From NCBI RefSeq assembly GCF_010730195.1, contig NZ_AP022613.1, positions 806,001 through 870,000 of the forward strand: DNA of 64,000 nt. Reading direction: 5' to 3'. The notes beneath the pieces were generated by a model. That model saw only the letters and a list, made by a program, of their open reading frames with translations, had not been told where the DNA came from and ran no database searches. The translations under genes were made by a program, and so were the position numbers. This document shows positions 34,695-43,902 of this stretch, one piece after another (within the stretch, counting starts at the first letter, position 1; the number at the start of each line of letters is the position of its first letter). Source of the DNA: Mycobacterium conspicuum. Its GTDB lineage: Bacteria > Actinomycetota > Actinomycetes > Mycobacteriales > Mycobacteriaceae.

Positions 34695-35495
34695 TCAGCG
34701 CGAGAACAGCAGCGCGCGCTTGACCTCTTGGATCGCCTTGGTGACCTCGATGCCGCGCGGGCAGGATTCGGTGCAGTTGAAGGTGGTTCGGCAACGCCAC
34801 ACCCCGTCGACCTCGTTGAGGATGTCGAGGCGCTCGGCGGCGGCCTCGTCGCGGCTGTCGAAGATGAAGCGGTGCGCGTTGACGATCGCCGCCGGGCCGT
34901 AGTATTGGCCCTCGTGCCAGAACACCGGGCAGCTGGTGGTGCAGCACGCGCACAGGATGCATTTGGTGGTGTCGTCGTAGCGGGCGCGGTCGGTCGGGCT
35001 CTGAATCCGTTCGCGCGTAGGCGGATTGCCGGTGGTGATCAGGTACGGCTTGATCGCGCGGTAGGCGTCGAAGAACGGCTCCATGTCGACCACGAGGTCC
35101 TTCTCCACCGGCAACCCGCGGATGGGTTCTACCGCGATGGTGAGTGGCTTGCCGGGCTTGTCGGGAAGCAGGTCCCGCATCAGGACCTTGCACGCCAACC
35201 GGTTGACGCCGTTGATCCGCATGGCGTCCGACCCGCATACCCCGTGGGCGCAGGACCGCCGGAACGTCAGCGTGCCGTCGAGGTAGCCCTTGATGTAGAT
35301 CAGCAGGTTGAGCAGCCGGTCACTGGGCAGACACGGCACCCGAAAGCTTTGCCAGCCACCGGTTTCCGCGTACGCGTCGGGTTGGTCGGGGTTAAACCGG
35401 GCGATCTTCACCGTCACCATCACCGCGCCCTCCGGGACCGGTGGCAGCGGCGGTTCCAACGTTTCGACCTCTGGCTCGGCGGACTCGGCGCTCAT
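34695..35495 (-). CDS. sdhB: Succinate dehydrogenase iron-sulfur subunit
   Basis: 266 residues from ATG 35495, overlapping the sdhA stop by one base (TGATG). The plant-ferredoxin domain shows SCAHGVCGSDAM; the C-terminal domain holds CILCACCTTSCP and CRTTFNCTESCPRGIEV, the ligands for the 4Fe-4S and 3Fe-4S centres. It carries electrons from FAD to menaquinone. The 25-residue acidic N-terminal extension (EVETLEPPLPPVPEG) is also seen in mycobacterial Sdh2. Last gene of sdhCDAB. Confidence 0.97.
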   Translation of the reverse strand: MSAESAEPEVETLEPPLPPVPEGAVMVTVKIARFNPDQPDAYAETGGWQSFRVPCLPSDRLLNLLIYIKGYLDGTLTFRRSCAHGVCGSDAMRINGVNRLACKVLMRDLLPDKPGKPLTIAVEPIRGLPVEKDLVVDMEPFFDAYRAIKPYLITTGNPPTRERIQSPTDRARYDDTTKCILCACCTTSCPVFWHEGQYYGPAAIVNAHRFIFDSRDEAAAERLDILNEVDGVWRCRTTFNCTESCPRGIEVTKAIQEVKRALLFSR

Positions 35496-37249
35496 CAGTA
35501 CTTCCGTTCCTTGGGTTCGTAGCGAGTCTGCACGACGGGCTTGAAGTCCAGCGCGATGTCGCTGAGCAGATCGGTGCCCTGTTTGTAGGCCATGGTATGA
35601 CGCATGTAGTTGACGTCGTCGCGGTTCGGGTAGTCCTCGCGCGCATGCCCGCCGCGGGATTCCTTGCGGTTCAACGCGCCGACCACCGTGACTTCGGCCA
35701 GCTCCAGCAGAAAACCCAGCTCGATCGCCTCCAACAGGTCGCTGTTGTACCGTTTTCCCTTGTCGTGCACCGTAATTCGGGCGTATCGCTCCTTCAAGGC
35801 ATGGATGTCGGTGAGCGCCTGCTTTAACGTCTCCTCGGTGCGGAACACCGCGGCGTTGTTGTCCATCGACTGCTGCAGGGCGCCACGGATATCGGCGACG
35901 CGCTCGGTGCCGTGCTCGGACAGGATGTCGGCGACCCAGCCGACGACCATCGCCTCCGGCTGCGGCGGCATGTCGACGAAGTCGTGGCCGCGCGCATACC
36001 CGGCGGCCGCGATGCCGGCCCGGCGGCCGAAGACGTTGATGTCCAGCAGCGAGTTGGTGCCCAGCCGGTTGGCGCCGTGCACCGACACGCACGCGCACTC
36101 GCCCGCGGCATACAGGCCCGGGACGGTGGAGGTGTTGTCCCGCAACACCTGTCCGGTGACGGTGGTCGGGATGCCGCCCATCACGTAGTGGCAGGTGGGG
36201 TACACGGGAACGAGCTCGTGCACCGGGTCCACGCCGAGGTAGGTGCGGGCGAACTCGGTGATGTCGGGCAGCTTGGCCTCCAGCACGTCCTCGCCGAGGT
36301 GGCGCACATCGATGTAGACGTAGTCCTTGTGTGGGCCGGCGCCGCGGCCCTCCAGGACCTCCAAAACCATTGAGCGGGCGACGATGTCGCGTGGCGCCAG
36401 GTCGACGATCGTCGGCGCGTAGCGCTCCATGAACCGCTCGCCCTCCCCGTTGAGCAGCCGGCCCCCCTCGCCGCGCACGGCCTCGGAGATCAGGATGCCC
36501 AGCCCCGCCAGGCCGGTCGGATGGAATTGGTGAAACTCCATGTCCTCCAACGGAAGTCCCTTACGGAACACGATGCCGATGCCGTCTCCCGTCAGCGTGT
36601 GCGCGTTGGAGGTCGTCTTGTACATCCGGCCCGAACCGCCGGTCGCGATCACCACGGCCTTGGCGTGGAAGACGTGGATCTCGCCGGTGGCCAGCTCGTA
36701 GGCGACCACGCCGGTGGCGACCGGCCCCGTCGGGGTCTGCGTCAAAACCAGGTCCAGCGCGTAGAACTCGTTGAAGAACTGCACATCGTGGCGCACGCAG
36801 TTCTGGTACAGCGTCTGCAGAATCATGTGGCCGGTGCGGTCGGCCGCGTAGCAGGCCCGGCGCACCGGCGCCTTGCCGTGGTCGCGGGTGTGCCCGCCGA
36901 AGCGGCGCTGGTCGATGCGGCCCTCGGGGGTGCGGTTGAACGGCATCCCCATCTTTTCCAGGTCGAGCACGGCGTCGATGGCTTCCTTGCACATGATCTC
37001 CACCGCGTCCTGGTCGGCGAGGTAGTCGCCGCCCTTGACGGTGTCGAAGGTGTGCCATTCCCAGTTGTCGTCTTCGACGTTGGCCAGCGCGGCGCACATG
37101 CCGCCCTGCGCGGCGCCGGTGTGGCTGCGGGTCGGGTACAGCTTGGTCAGCACCGCGGTACGGACGCGCGGGCCCGCCTCCACCGCGGCCCGCATCCCGG
37201 CGCCGCCCGCGCCGACGATCACCACGTCGTACCGGTGTTGCTGAATCAC
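35495..37249 (-). CDS. sdhA: Succinate dehydrogenase flavoprotein subunit
   Basis: 584 residues if GTG 37249 is used. This start has GGAGG five bases upstream and aligns with the known N-terminus (QHRYDVVIVGAGGAG); an in-frame ATG at 37264 would add five residues. FAD site VVIVGAGGAGMRAA, the FAD-linking His in TRSHTGAAQGG, active-site residues in the FGGHTRDHGKAPVRR region and HGANRLGTNSLLD are all present. It oxidises succinate to fumarate on the cytoplasmic face of the membrane. The start lies one base after the sdhD stop; the operon is sdhC-sdhD-sdhA-sdhB (Rv3316-3319 order). Confidence 0.96.
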   Translation of the reverse strand: MIQQHRYDVVIVGAGGAGMRAAVEAGPRVRTAVLTKLYPTRSHTGAAQGGMCAALANVEDDNWEWHTFDTVKGGDYLADQDAVEIMCKEAIDAVLDLEKMGMPFNRTPEGRIDQRRFGGHTRDHGKAPVRRACYAADRTGHMILQTLYQNCVRHDVQFFNEFYALDLVLTQTPTGPVATGVVAYELATGEIHVFHAKAVVIATGGSGRMYKTTSNAHTLTGDGIGIVFRKGLPLEDMEFHQFHPTGLAGLGILISEAVRGEGGRLLNGEGERFMERYAPTIVDLAPRDIVARSMVLEVLEGRGAGPHKDYVYIDVRHLGEDVLEAKLPDITEFARTYLGVDPVHELVPVYPTCHYVMGGIPTTVTGQVLRDNTSTVPGLYAAGECACVSVHGANRLGTNSLLDINVFGRRAGIAAAGYARGHDFVDMPPQPEAMVVGWVADILSEHGTERVADIRGALQQSMDNNAAVFRTEETLKQALTDIHALKERYARITVHDKGKRYNSDLLEAIELGFLLELAEVTVVGALNRKESRGGHAREDYPNRDDVNYMRHTMAYKQGTDLLSDIALDFKPVVQTRYEPKERKY

Positions 37250-37250
37250 G

Positions 37251-37721
37251 TCAGCCTCCGACATTCGGGTCGAACGTCAGCAGCACATAGGTGCCCAGCA
37301 CCAGCGTGAACCCCATCGACAACAGCAGCAGGCTGTTGAGCCAGAACCGGGTGCTGTCCTTGCGGCTGTAGTCGTCGATGATGGTGCGCAGGCCGTTGCC
37401 GCCGTGGAATTGGGCCAGCCACAACAGCGCCAAATCCCAGAATTGCCAGAACGGCGACGCCCAGCGCTGCGCCACATAGTTGAAGTCGATGCGGTACACG
37501 CCGTCGTCCCACATCAGCATGATGAACAGGTGTCCGACCGCCAGGACAAGCAGCGCCACCCCGGAAAAGCGCATGAACAGCCAGGCGAACTTCTCGAAGT
37601 TGGGAATGCCGGCACGCCGGCGCGGCGAGCGGGGATTGTCCAGGCTGGCCGGGCGGTCGTGGAAGCGTTGCCGCACCGGCGCGGTCTGGCCCCGTCCGAG
37701 TTGCAGGTCGGGGCTGCTCAT
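37251..37721 (-). CDS. sdhD: Succinate dehydrogenase hydrophobic membrane anchor subunit D
   Basis: 156 residues from ATG 37721, overlapping the sdhC stop (ATGA). A basic N-terminal tail (PRSPRRRAG) precedes three transmembrane helices: about residues 48-68 (LFMRFSGVALLVLAVGHLFI), 90-108, and 128-148. The HGGNGLRTIIDDY segment is typical of Sdh anchor subunits and borders the quinone site. It anchors SdhAB and takes part in quinone binding. Confidence 0.93.
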   Translation of the reverse strand: MSSPDLQLGRGQTAPVRQRFHDRPASLDNPRSPRRRAGIPNFEKFAWLFMRFSGVALLVLAVGHLFIMLMWDDGVYRIDFNYVAQRWASPFWQFWDLALLWLAQFHGGNGLRTIIDDYSRKDSTRFWLNSLLLLSMGFTLVLGTYVLLTFDPNVGG

Positions 37722-38140
37722 CGCACGTGCTCCCAGATATGAATGCCGGTGACCACGCCGGCGGGAACCATCAGCAACAGGAAGACGATGCCGACGATCA
37801 GGAACATCAGCCGCTGGTGGCGCGGGCCCTGCGACCAGAAGTCGATCAGGATGATCCGGATCCCGTTCAGCCCGTGGAAGAGCACGGCGGCGATCAGGCC
37901 GTACTCCATCACGCCGACGAGCGGCGTCTTGTAGTCGCCCACCACCGCGTCGTACGTTTGCGGGCTCACCCGCAGCATCGCGGCGTCCAGGACGTGGACG
38001 AACAGGAAGAAGAAGATCGTCGCACCGCTGATGCGGTGCAACACCCACGACCACATGCCGGGGTCTCCGCGGTACAGGGTGCGCGGTGGTCGCCGCTTGC
38101 GTGCTGATGCCGGATCCACGGTTGGGGCCTGATTGCTCAC
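37718..38140 (-). CDS. sdhC: Succinate dehydrogenase cytochrome b556 subunit C
   Basis: 140 residues from GTG 38140; the frame stays open to 38182 but upstream residues do not fit the family. Three transmembrane helices are visible and the SdhC signature HRISGATIFFFLFVHVLD contains the candidate heme/quinone His and Ser. LFHGLNGIRIILIDF lies at the end of helix 2. First gene of the sdh operon, so its promoter must lie in the 38141-38322 region shared with divergent cdd. Confidence 0.92.
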   Translation of the reverse strand: MSNQAPTVDPASARKRRPPRTLYRGDPGMWSWVLHRISGATIFFFLFVHVLDAAMLRVSPQTYDAVVGDYKTPLVGVMEYGLIAAVLFHGLNGIRIILIDFWSQGPRHQRLMFLIVGIVFLLLMVPAGVVTGIHIWEHVR

Positions 38141-38322
38141 CGAGTTATCACCGCCTAAGACCGCCCCGGACCGCCTTATCAACTAAAGCCGGGCAATCGA
38201 GCTTAACGTGACACGATGCTGTTCGGATGCACGCGATACCAGCGAAAAAGATCGGCAACCGGTGGGTTGTCGCCGAGTTATGGTTGCGGGATGCCTGATG
38301 AACGGGTCGGGGCGTGATCGAT

Positions 38323-38727
38323 ATGTCGCGTGACATTGATTGGAAGATGCTGCGGGACAAGGCGATACAGGCTTCGGCTGGTGCATACGCGAAGTATTCG
38401 GGGTTCCGGGTGGGGGCGGCGGCCCTGGTCGACGACGGCCGGGTGGTCACCGGCTGCAATGTGGAGAATGTCTCATATGGCCTTGGTCTCTGCGCCGAGT
38501 GCGGCGTGGTGTGCGCGCTGCATGCGACCGGCGGCGGCCGGCTGGTGGCGCTGGCCTGCGTCGGCCCGGACGGGGCCGCGCTGATGCCGTGTGGGCGGTG
38601 CCGTCAGGTGCTGTTGGAGCACGGCGGGCCCGAGCTGCTGATCGACCATCCGAGCGGGGCGCGCCCGTTGGACGACCTGTTGCCCGACGCCTTCGGTCCT
38701 GAGGATCTAGCTCGGGAACCTTCTTGA
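38323..38727 (+). CDS. cdd: Cytidine deaminase
   Basis: 134 residues from ATG 38323; a GTG nine bases upstream is an alternative. Zinc ligands and catalytic Glu are in NVENVSYGLGLCAECGVV (C-A-E-C) and MPCGRCRQVL (C-x2-C). This is the small homotetrameric class; M. tuberculosis Cdd (Rv3315c) has 133 residues. It deaminates cytidine and deoxycytidine to uridine forms. The stop overlaps the deoA TTG start (TTGA): cdd-deoA-add form one salvage operon. Confidence 0.96.
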   Translation: MSRDIDWKMLRDKAIQASAGAYAKYSGFRVGAAALVDDGRVVTGCNVENVSYGLGLCAECGVVCALHATGGGRLVALACVGPDGAALMPCGRCRQVLLEHGGPELLIDHPSGARPLDDLLPDAFGPEDLAREPS

Positions 38728-40007
38728 CCGACTTGGGGTTCGACGCGCCGACGGTGATCCGGACCAAGCGGGACGGCGGCCGGCTATCGGACGCCGCCAT
38801 CGACTGGGTCATCGACGCCTACACCGACGGCCGGATCGCCGAGGAACAGATGGCGGCGCTGTTGATGGCGATCTTTTGGCGCGGCATGGACGGCGGTGAG
38901 ATCGCCAGGTGGACAACGGCGATGCTGACGTCGGGGGAGCGGATGGACTTCCCGTTCGTCACCGTGGACAAGCATTCCACCGGCGGGGTGGGGGACAAGA
39001 CCACGGTGGCGTTGATACCCGTCGTCGCGGCGTGCGGCGCGGTGGTGCCCAAGGCGTCCGGCCGGGGGCTGGGCCATACCGGCGGGACGCTGGACAAGCT
39101 GGAAGCCATCGCGGGCTTCAGCGCCGAGTTGTCCCCGCAGCGGGTGCGCGAGCAATTGAGCGACGTCGGTGCGGCGATCTTCGCCGCGGGGCAGCTGGCG
39201 CCCGCCGACAAGAGGTTGTACGCGCTGCGCGATATCACCGCGACGGTCGAATCGCTGCCGCTGATCGCCAGCTCGGTGATGAGCAAGAAGCTGGCGGAGG
39301 GCATCGATGCGCTGGTGCTCGACGTCAAGGTCGGCGCCGGCGCCCTGCTCAAGTCCGAGGCGGCCAGTCGTGAACTCGCGCAGACCATGGTGGAGCTGGG
39401 CGCCGCGCACGGGGTGCCCACCCAGGCGTTCCTGACCGACATGAACGGCCCGCTGGGCGCCGCCGTCGGCAATGCGCTGGAAGTCGCCGAGGCGATCGAC
39501 GTGCTGGCCGGGGGCGGGCCGCCGGACGTGGTGGAACTGACCTTGCGGCTGGCCGAGGCGATGCTCGAGCTGGCCGGCGCGCAGGCCCGTGATCCCGCCC
39601 AGACGCTGCGCGACGGCACCGCGATGGACCGATTCCGCCGCCTGGTCCGCGCGCAGGGCGGCGACCCGTCGGCGCCGTTGCCACGCGGTGCATGCTCGGA
39701 GAACGTGATCGCCTACCGTAACGGGACGATGGCCGATATCGACGCGATGGCCGTGGGCCTGGCAGCGTGGCGGCTCGGCGCGGGCCGGTCCCGCCCGGGC
39801 GAGCGGGTCCAAGCGGGCGCGGGTGTGCGGATCCACCGGCGCGCCGGGGAACCCGTCGTCGCCGGCGAACCGGTATTCACCCTGTACACCGACACCCCGG
39901 AGCGCTTCGAGGCCGCGTTGGCCGAACTGGACGGCGGGTGGAGCATCGGCGATACCGGCGACAGCGCGCCGGGGACCAGACCACTCATCATCGATCGGAT
40001 CAGCTGA
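38724..40007 (+). CDS. deoA: Thymidine phosphorylase
   Basis: 427 residues from TTG 38724, coupled to cdd by a TTGA overlap; same length as M. tuberculosis DeoA (Rv3314c). Phosphate- and nucleoside-binding motifs KHSTGGVGDKTTVAL and SGRGLGHTGGTLDKLEAI, the latter being the family signature, are intact, as is LIASSVMSKKLAEG. It cleaves thymidine or deoxyuridine with phosphate to base and deoxyribose-1-phosphate. The stop overlaps the add start by one base. Confidence 0.96.
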   Translation: MTDLGFDAPTVIRTKRDGGRLSDAAIDWVIDAYTDGRIAEEQMAALLMAIFWRGMDGGEIARWTTAMLTSGERMDFPFVTVDKHSTGGVGDKTTVALIPVVAACGAVVPKASGRGLGHTGGTLDKLEAIAGFSAELSPQRVREQLSDVGAAIFAAGQLAPADKRLYALRDITATVESLPLIASSVMSKKLAEGIDALVLDVKVGAGALLKSEAASRELAQTMVELGAAHGVPTQAFLTDMNGPLGAAVGNALEVAEAIDVLAGGGPPDVVELTLRLAEAMLELAGAQARDPAQTLRDGTAMDRFRRLVRAQGGDPSAPLPRGACSENVIAYRNGTMADIDAMAVGLAAWRLGAGRSRPGERVQAGAGVRIHRRAGEPVVAGEPVFTLYTDTPERFEAALAELDGGWSIGDTGDSAPGTRPLIIDRIS

Positions 40008-41101
40008 TGACGTCGCTGTCGCTGGAGCAGATCAAGCAGGCGCCCAAGGCACTGCTGCACGATCACCTCGACGGCGGGCTGCGGCCGGCCACCGTGCTGG
40101 ACATCGCCGACCAGCTCGGCTACGACGGGCTGCCCGCTACCGACGCCGACGAGCTGGCAACCTGGTTTCGCACCCAGTCGCACAGCGGCTCGCTGGAGCG
40201 TTACCTGGAGCCGTTCTCGCACACCGTGGCGGTGATGCAGACGCCCGAGTCGCTGTACCGCGTCGCCTACGAATGCGTCGAAGACCTGGCCGCCGACTCG
40301 GTGGTGTACGCCGAGGTGCGGTTCGCCCCCGAACTACACATCGACCGGGGGATGTCCTTCGACGAGATCGTCGATTCCGTGCTGTTGGGTTTCGCCGCCG
40401 GTGAGCAGGCCTGCGCCGCGGCGGGCCGTCCCATCACGGTGCGCCTGTTGGTGACGGCGATGCGGCACGCCGCGGTGTCTCGCGAAATCGCCGAGCTGGC
40501 AATCCGATTCAGAGACAAGGGCGTGGTCGGGTTCGACATCGCCGGCGCCGAGGCCGGCAACCCACCCACCCGGCACCTGGACGCCTTCGAGTACATGCGA
40601 GACCACAACGCGCGCTTCACAATTCATGCGGGGGAGGCATTCGGGCTGCCGTCCATTCATGAAGCGATCGCGTTCTGCGGTGCCGACCGGTTGGGCCATG
40701 GGGTGCGGATCGTCGACGACATCGACGTCGTCGACGGCCCCAAGGGCAAGATCATCAGGCTGGGTCAGCAGGCATCGATCTTGCGGGACAAGCGAATTCC
40801 GCTGGAGCTGTGTCCCAGCTCGAACGTGCAGACCGGCGCGGTGAGAAGCATCGCCGAGCATCCGTTCGACCTGTTGGCCCGGGCTCGCTTCCGGGTGACC
40901 GTCAACACCGACAACCGGTTGATGAGCGACACCACGATGAGCGTGGAGATGCATCGTCTGGTCGAGGCGTTCGGCTACGGCTGGAGTGACCTGGAGCGGT
41001 TCACCATCAACGCGATGAAGTCGGCGTTCATTCCGTTCGACCAACGGTTGGCGCTCATCGACGACGTGATCAAGCCGCGCTACGCCGTGTTGATCGGCTG
41101 A
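40007..41101 (+). CDS. add: Adenosine deaminase
   Basis: 364 residues from ATG 40007 (TGATG with deoA). Zinc and catalytic motifs: LLHDHLDGGLR (H-x-H), FTIHAGEAFG (His/Glu), DRLGHGVRI (His) and VTVNTDNRLM (Asp pair, here D-N). It converts adenosine and deoxyadenosine to inosine forms, feeding the purine nucleoside phosphorylase encoded at 51000-51806. The second Asp of the usual TDDP motif is Asn here (TDNR), as in other actinobacterial Add proteins. Confidence 0.95.
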   Translation: MTSLSLEQIKQAPKALLHDHLDGGLRPATVLDIADQLGYDGLPATDADELATWFRTQSHSGSLERYLEPFSHTVAVMQTPESLYRVAYECVEDLAADSVVYAEVRFAPELHIDRGMSFDEIVDSVLLGFAAGEQACAAAGRPITVRLLVTAMRHAAVSREIAELAIRFRDKGVVGFDIAGAEAGNPPTRHLDAFEYMRDHNARFTIHAGEAFGLPSIHEAIAFCGADRLGHGVRIVDDIDVVDGPKGKIIRLGQQASILRDKRIPLELCPSSNVQTGAVRSIAEHPFDLLARARFRVTVNTDNRLMSDTTMSVEMHRLVEAFGYGWSDLERFTINAMKSAFIPFDQRLALIDDVIKPRYAVLIG

Positions 41102-41104
41102 TTA

Positions 41105-41497
41105 TCAGTGGTGCCAGGGGCACAGATCGTTGATGGCGATCGTGACGACCTGCGTGGCCCTGTCGGGCCCCAGCCCCGGATTGTCGGCCAAGAAGTTGTT
41201 CGCCATCTCCTGGGGGGTGAGGCCGCCGTCCATCAGGCCGCACATATCCAGGGCCTGATCCACGGCCACCGTGTTACCCCGGGAGTCCCTGAGACCGGCC
41301 GCATTGATGTCGGCCACGAACGCACGGATCGCGCAACCCCGGGTGGGCTGTCCCGGCACGGGGACGCATCCCGGCGGCGGAGCGGCATTCGCGCCGGGGA
41401 CGGCCGTGGAAGCTGCGACCGCCAGGACGGCAGCACCAACCGTCGCAACCCTCCGCGGCGCGATCGCCGCCCAGATGATGCCGACACCATTTGCCAT
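41105..41497 (-). CDS. Small secreted DUF732-like protein
   Basis: 130 residues from ATG 41497. The signal peptide (AVLAVAASTAVPGANA, cleavage near residue 39) precedes a Pro/Cys segment (PPPGCVPVPGQPTRGCAI) and a DUF732-like core (FVADINAAGLRDSRGNTVAVDQAL) with Cys at DMCGLM and DLCPWHH. Two extra N-terminal cysteines distinguish it from the other DUF732 proteins of this window and could form a second disulfide. Function is unknown. It converges on add with a 3-bp gap and borders the accessory island. Confidence 0.82.
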   Translation of the reverse strand: MANGVGIIWAAIAPRRVATVGAAVLAVAASTAVPGANAAPPPGCVPVPGQPTRGCAIRAFVADINAAGLRDSRGNTVAVDQALDMCGLMDGGLTPQEMANNFLADNPGLGPDRATQVVTIAINDLCPWHH

Positions 41498-41633
41498 ACC
41501 GAGAGCCCCTTAGCGAGAAACGATGTGGTCAATTCCTAGGCCAGCTATTCTCCGGCCCGCCGAAAACAGTAGACGTAGTCAGGTGAAATCGCCGGGCAAT
41601 TTTGGAAAACATCTGGCTTAGCGCAAGGAGGGG

Positions 41634-42815
41634 CTAGCGGCGGAATTTCGCGCGCAGCGATGCGAACCCCTGCAGCGTGTTGTTCAGCAACGGGACTGGG
41701 TCGGCGACCTCGATGCGGGCGACTTCGGGGATCATCGCGTGCAGCAGCGCGTGCATTTCCATTTTGGACAGGTGCATGCCGATGCAACTGTGGGCGCCGA
41801 AACCCCAACCGAGGTGGGTGCCTTTTCGGTGCAGCGAGAAGACCTCGGGTCGGTCGAATTGGGTTTCGTCCATGTTGGCCGACGCGTAAAGCAACGCCAC
41901 CCGCTGACCGCGGCGCAGGGTGGTGCCGTCGATTGCGGTGTCCTGCTTGACCACTCGCGTGAATCCGCGCACCGGCGAGCAGAGCCGAATCGCCTCCACC
42001 GTGGCGGCCGGCACCAGGGCGGGATTGCTGCGGAGTTCTTCCCAGGCGTGGGGGTTGCTGCCCAGGCTCCACAGCAGTTGGGCCGCTCCCAGGATCGTGG
42101 TGTCCAGGCTCGGGCCGATGAAGTCGAGCACCATGGCCTTGGCCTCCGCCTGGCTCACCGTGCCCTCCCGGCCCGCCTTGAGCAGGGCTGCCGCCCAGCC
42201 GCCGGGCTTCGCGTTCCCCGGACGAATGGACCGCGCGTAATACCAGAAGCGCAACCCGTCCGGCATCGCCGCCAGGGCGCGCAGGTTGGCCGGGCCCAAC
42301 GTGTCGAACCCGGCGCGGCCGTATTTGCGCATCCGGATGTGGTCGATGTCGACGCCGACCAGATCGGCCACAACCCGGATGGGAAGGTGCGCGGCGAATT
42401 CGGAAACGCCGTCGAAATCGTCGCGCGCGCATAGCTTGTCGATGAGCGTGGCCGCCTCGGCGTGCAGCAGCGGATCGACGGCACACAGCGCCTTGGCCGA
42501 AAGCGAATGCCACAGTTGCTGGCGCCGCTTGATGTGAGCTTCGCCGTCACTGGCCAGGGTGGTACCGGCCGTCAGCGCATTGGTCAACGGATTGGCGGCG
42601 ACACCGCGGCCGCTGACGAAGTTCTGATCGTCGCCAAGGGCCTGGCGGACATCGCAATAGCGGCCCATGACCCAGAGCCGGTTTTTGGGCAGCCACACGG
42701 CGGCGCCGGCGTCGCGGATGCGGCGGTAGGTTTCAACGGGGTTGGCCAGCGCTTCCCTGCCGTAGAGATCGAGCGACAACGTCGGCGCCCCGGTCGCAGT
42801 ACCACCGCGCAACAT
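41634..42815 (-). CDS. Cytochrome P450
   Basis: 393 residues from ATG 42815; the open frame runs further upstream, but that part lies over the divergent VWA start and lacks family similarity. The heme loop GFGAHSCIGMHLSKME carries the axial Cys344. The ExxR motif is in LRSNPALVPAATVEAIRLC (E-A-I-R), and the I-helix oxygen-activation segment reads GPSLDTTILG, with Leu-Asp replacing the common acid-Thr spacing. The partner ferredoxin and substrate are unknown; no ferredoxin gene is adjacent. It is divergent from the VWA gene at 42865 (49 bp), so both may share a control region. Confidence 0.92.
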   Translation of the reverse strand: MLRGGTATGAPTLSLDLYGREALANPVETYRRIRDAGAAVWLPKNRLWVMGRYCDVRQALGDDQNFVSGRGVAANPLTNALTAGTTLASDGEAHIKRRQQLWHSLSAKALCAVDPLLHAEAATLIDKLCARDDFDGVSEFAAHLPIRVVADLVGVDIDHIRMRKYGRAGFDTLGPANLRALAAMPDGLRFWYYARSIRPGNAKPGGWAAALLKAGREGTVSQAEAKAMVLDFIGPSLDTTILGAAQLLWSLGSNPHAWEELRSNPALVPAATVEAIRLCSPVRGFTRVVKQDTAIDGTTLRRGQRVALLYASANMDETQFDRPEVFSLHRKGTHLGWGFGAHSCIGMHLSKMEMHALLHAMIPEVARIEVADPVPLLNNTLQGFASLRAKFRR

Positions 42816-42864
42816 GTCGACTATTGAAGCTTGACGCCGGGCCGCGCGGCCATAGGTTGGTGAG

Positions 42865-43872
42865 GTGAAGTTGCCCCTGCTGGGGCCCGTGTCGCTGACG
42901 GGCTTCCAGAACGCCTGGTTCTTCTTGTTCCTGCTGATCGTGCTGCTGGTCACGGGCGCCTACGTCGCGCTGCAGTTTGCCCGCCGGCGGCGGGTGCTGC
43001 GGTTCGCCAACATGGAGGTGCTGGCGCGGGTCGCGCCGGCCGGCCCGGGCCGGTGGCGGCATGTGCCGACGATCCTGCTGGTCACCTCGCTGGTGCTGCT
43101 GACCACGGCGATGGCCGGGCCGACGTCGGATATCCGGATTCCGCTCAACCGCGCCGTCGTGGTGCTGGTCATCGACGTCTCGGAGTCGATGGCGGCCAAC
43201 GACGTGCCGCCCAGCCGGCTGGCCGCAGCGAAGGAGGCCGGGAAGCAGTTCGCCGACCAGCTCACGCCGGCGATCAACCTCGGATTGGTGCAATTCGCCG
43301 CCAACGCCACGCTGCTGGTGCCGCCGACGACCAACCGGGGCGCGGTGAAGTCGGCGATCGACGGCCTGCAGCCGCTGCCGAAGACCGCGACGGGTGAAGG
43401 CCTCTTCACCGCGCTGCAGGCCATCGCCACCGTCGGCGCGGTGATGGGCGGCGGCGAAGGCCCGCCGCCGGCCCGCATCGTGCTGGAATCCGACGGCGCC
43501 GAGAACGTCCCGCTGGACCCCAACGCGCCGCAGGGCGCGTTCACCGCGGCCCGGGCCGCCAAGTCCGAGGGCGTGCAGATCTCCACGATTTCCTTTGGGA
43601 CGCCGTACGGCACCGTCGTCTACAACGGCGCCACCATTCCGGTTCCGGTCGACGATCAAACCCTGCAGAAGATCTGCGAGATCACCGACGGCCAGTCCTT
43701 CCACGCCGACAGCCTGGAATCGCTCAAAGAGGTCTACACGACGCTGCAGAAGCAGATCGGCTACGAAACCGTGCGCGGCGACGCCAGCGCGGCCTGGATG
43801 CTGCTCGGCGCGGTCGTCCTGGCCGGCGCCGTGCTGGCCGGCCTGGTCCTCAACCGCAGGCTGCCGGCCTAG
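42865..43872 (+). CDS. Membrane VWA-domain protein (Rv1481-like paralogue)
   Basis: 335 residues from GTG 42865. Two N-terminal membrane helices (about 13-38 and 68-88, after FANMEVLARVAP), a von Willebrand A domain with the MIDAS motif VIDVSESM (D-x-S-x-S) and Thr/Asp partners, and a C-terminal helix (residues about 312-330) match M. tuberculosis Rv1481. In the usual locus Rv1481 follows a MoxR ATPase and a DUF58 gene, and the trio acts in envelope integrity. Here neither partner is present; instead the gene is followed by a MauE-thioredoxin fusion 30 bp downstream and faces another VWA paralogue. Confidence 0.92.
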   Translation: MKLPLLGPVSLTGFQNAWFFLFLLIVLLVTGAYVALQFARRRRVLRFANMEVLARVAPAGPGRWRHVPTILLVTSLVLLTTAMAGPTSDIRIPLNRAVVVLVIDVSESMAANDVPPSRLAAAKEAGKQFADQLTPAINLGLVQFAANATLLVPPTTNRGAVKSAIDGLQPLPKTATGEGLFTALQAIATVGAVMGGGEGPPPARIVLESDGAENVPLDPNAPQGAFTAARAAKSEGVQISTISFGTPYGTVVYNGATIPVPVDDQTLQKICEITDGQSFHADSLESLKEVYTTLQKQIGYETVRGDASAAWMLLGAVVLAGAVLAGLVLNRRLPA

Positions 43873-43902
43873 CGCTCACTCACCACTCGAAGGCGGAGGT
43901 TC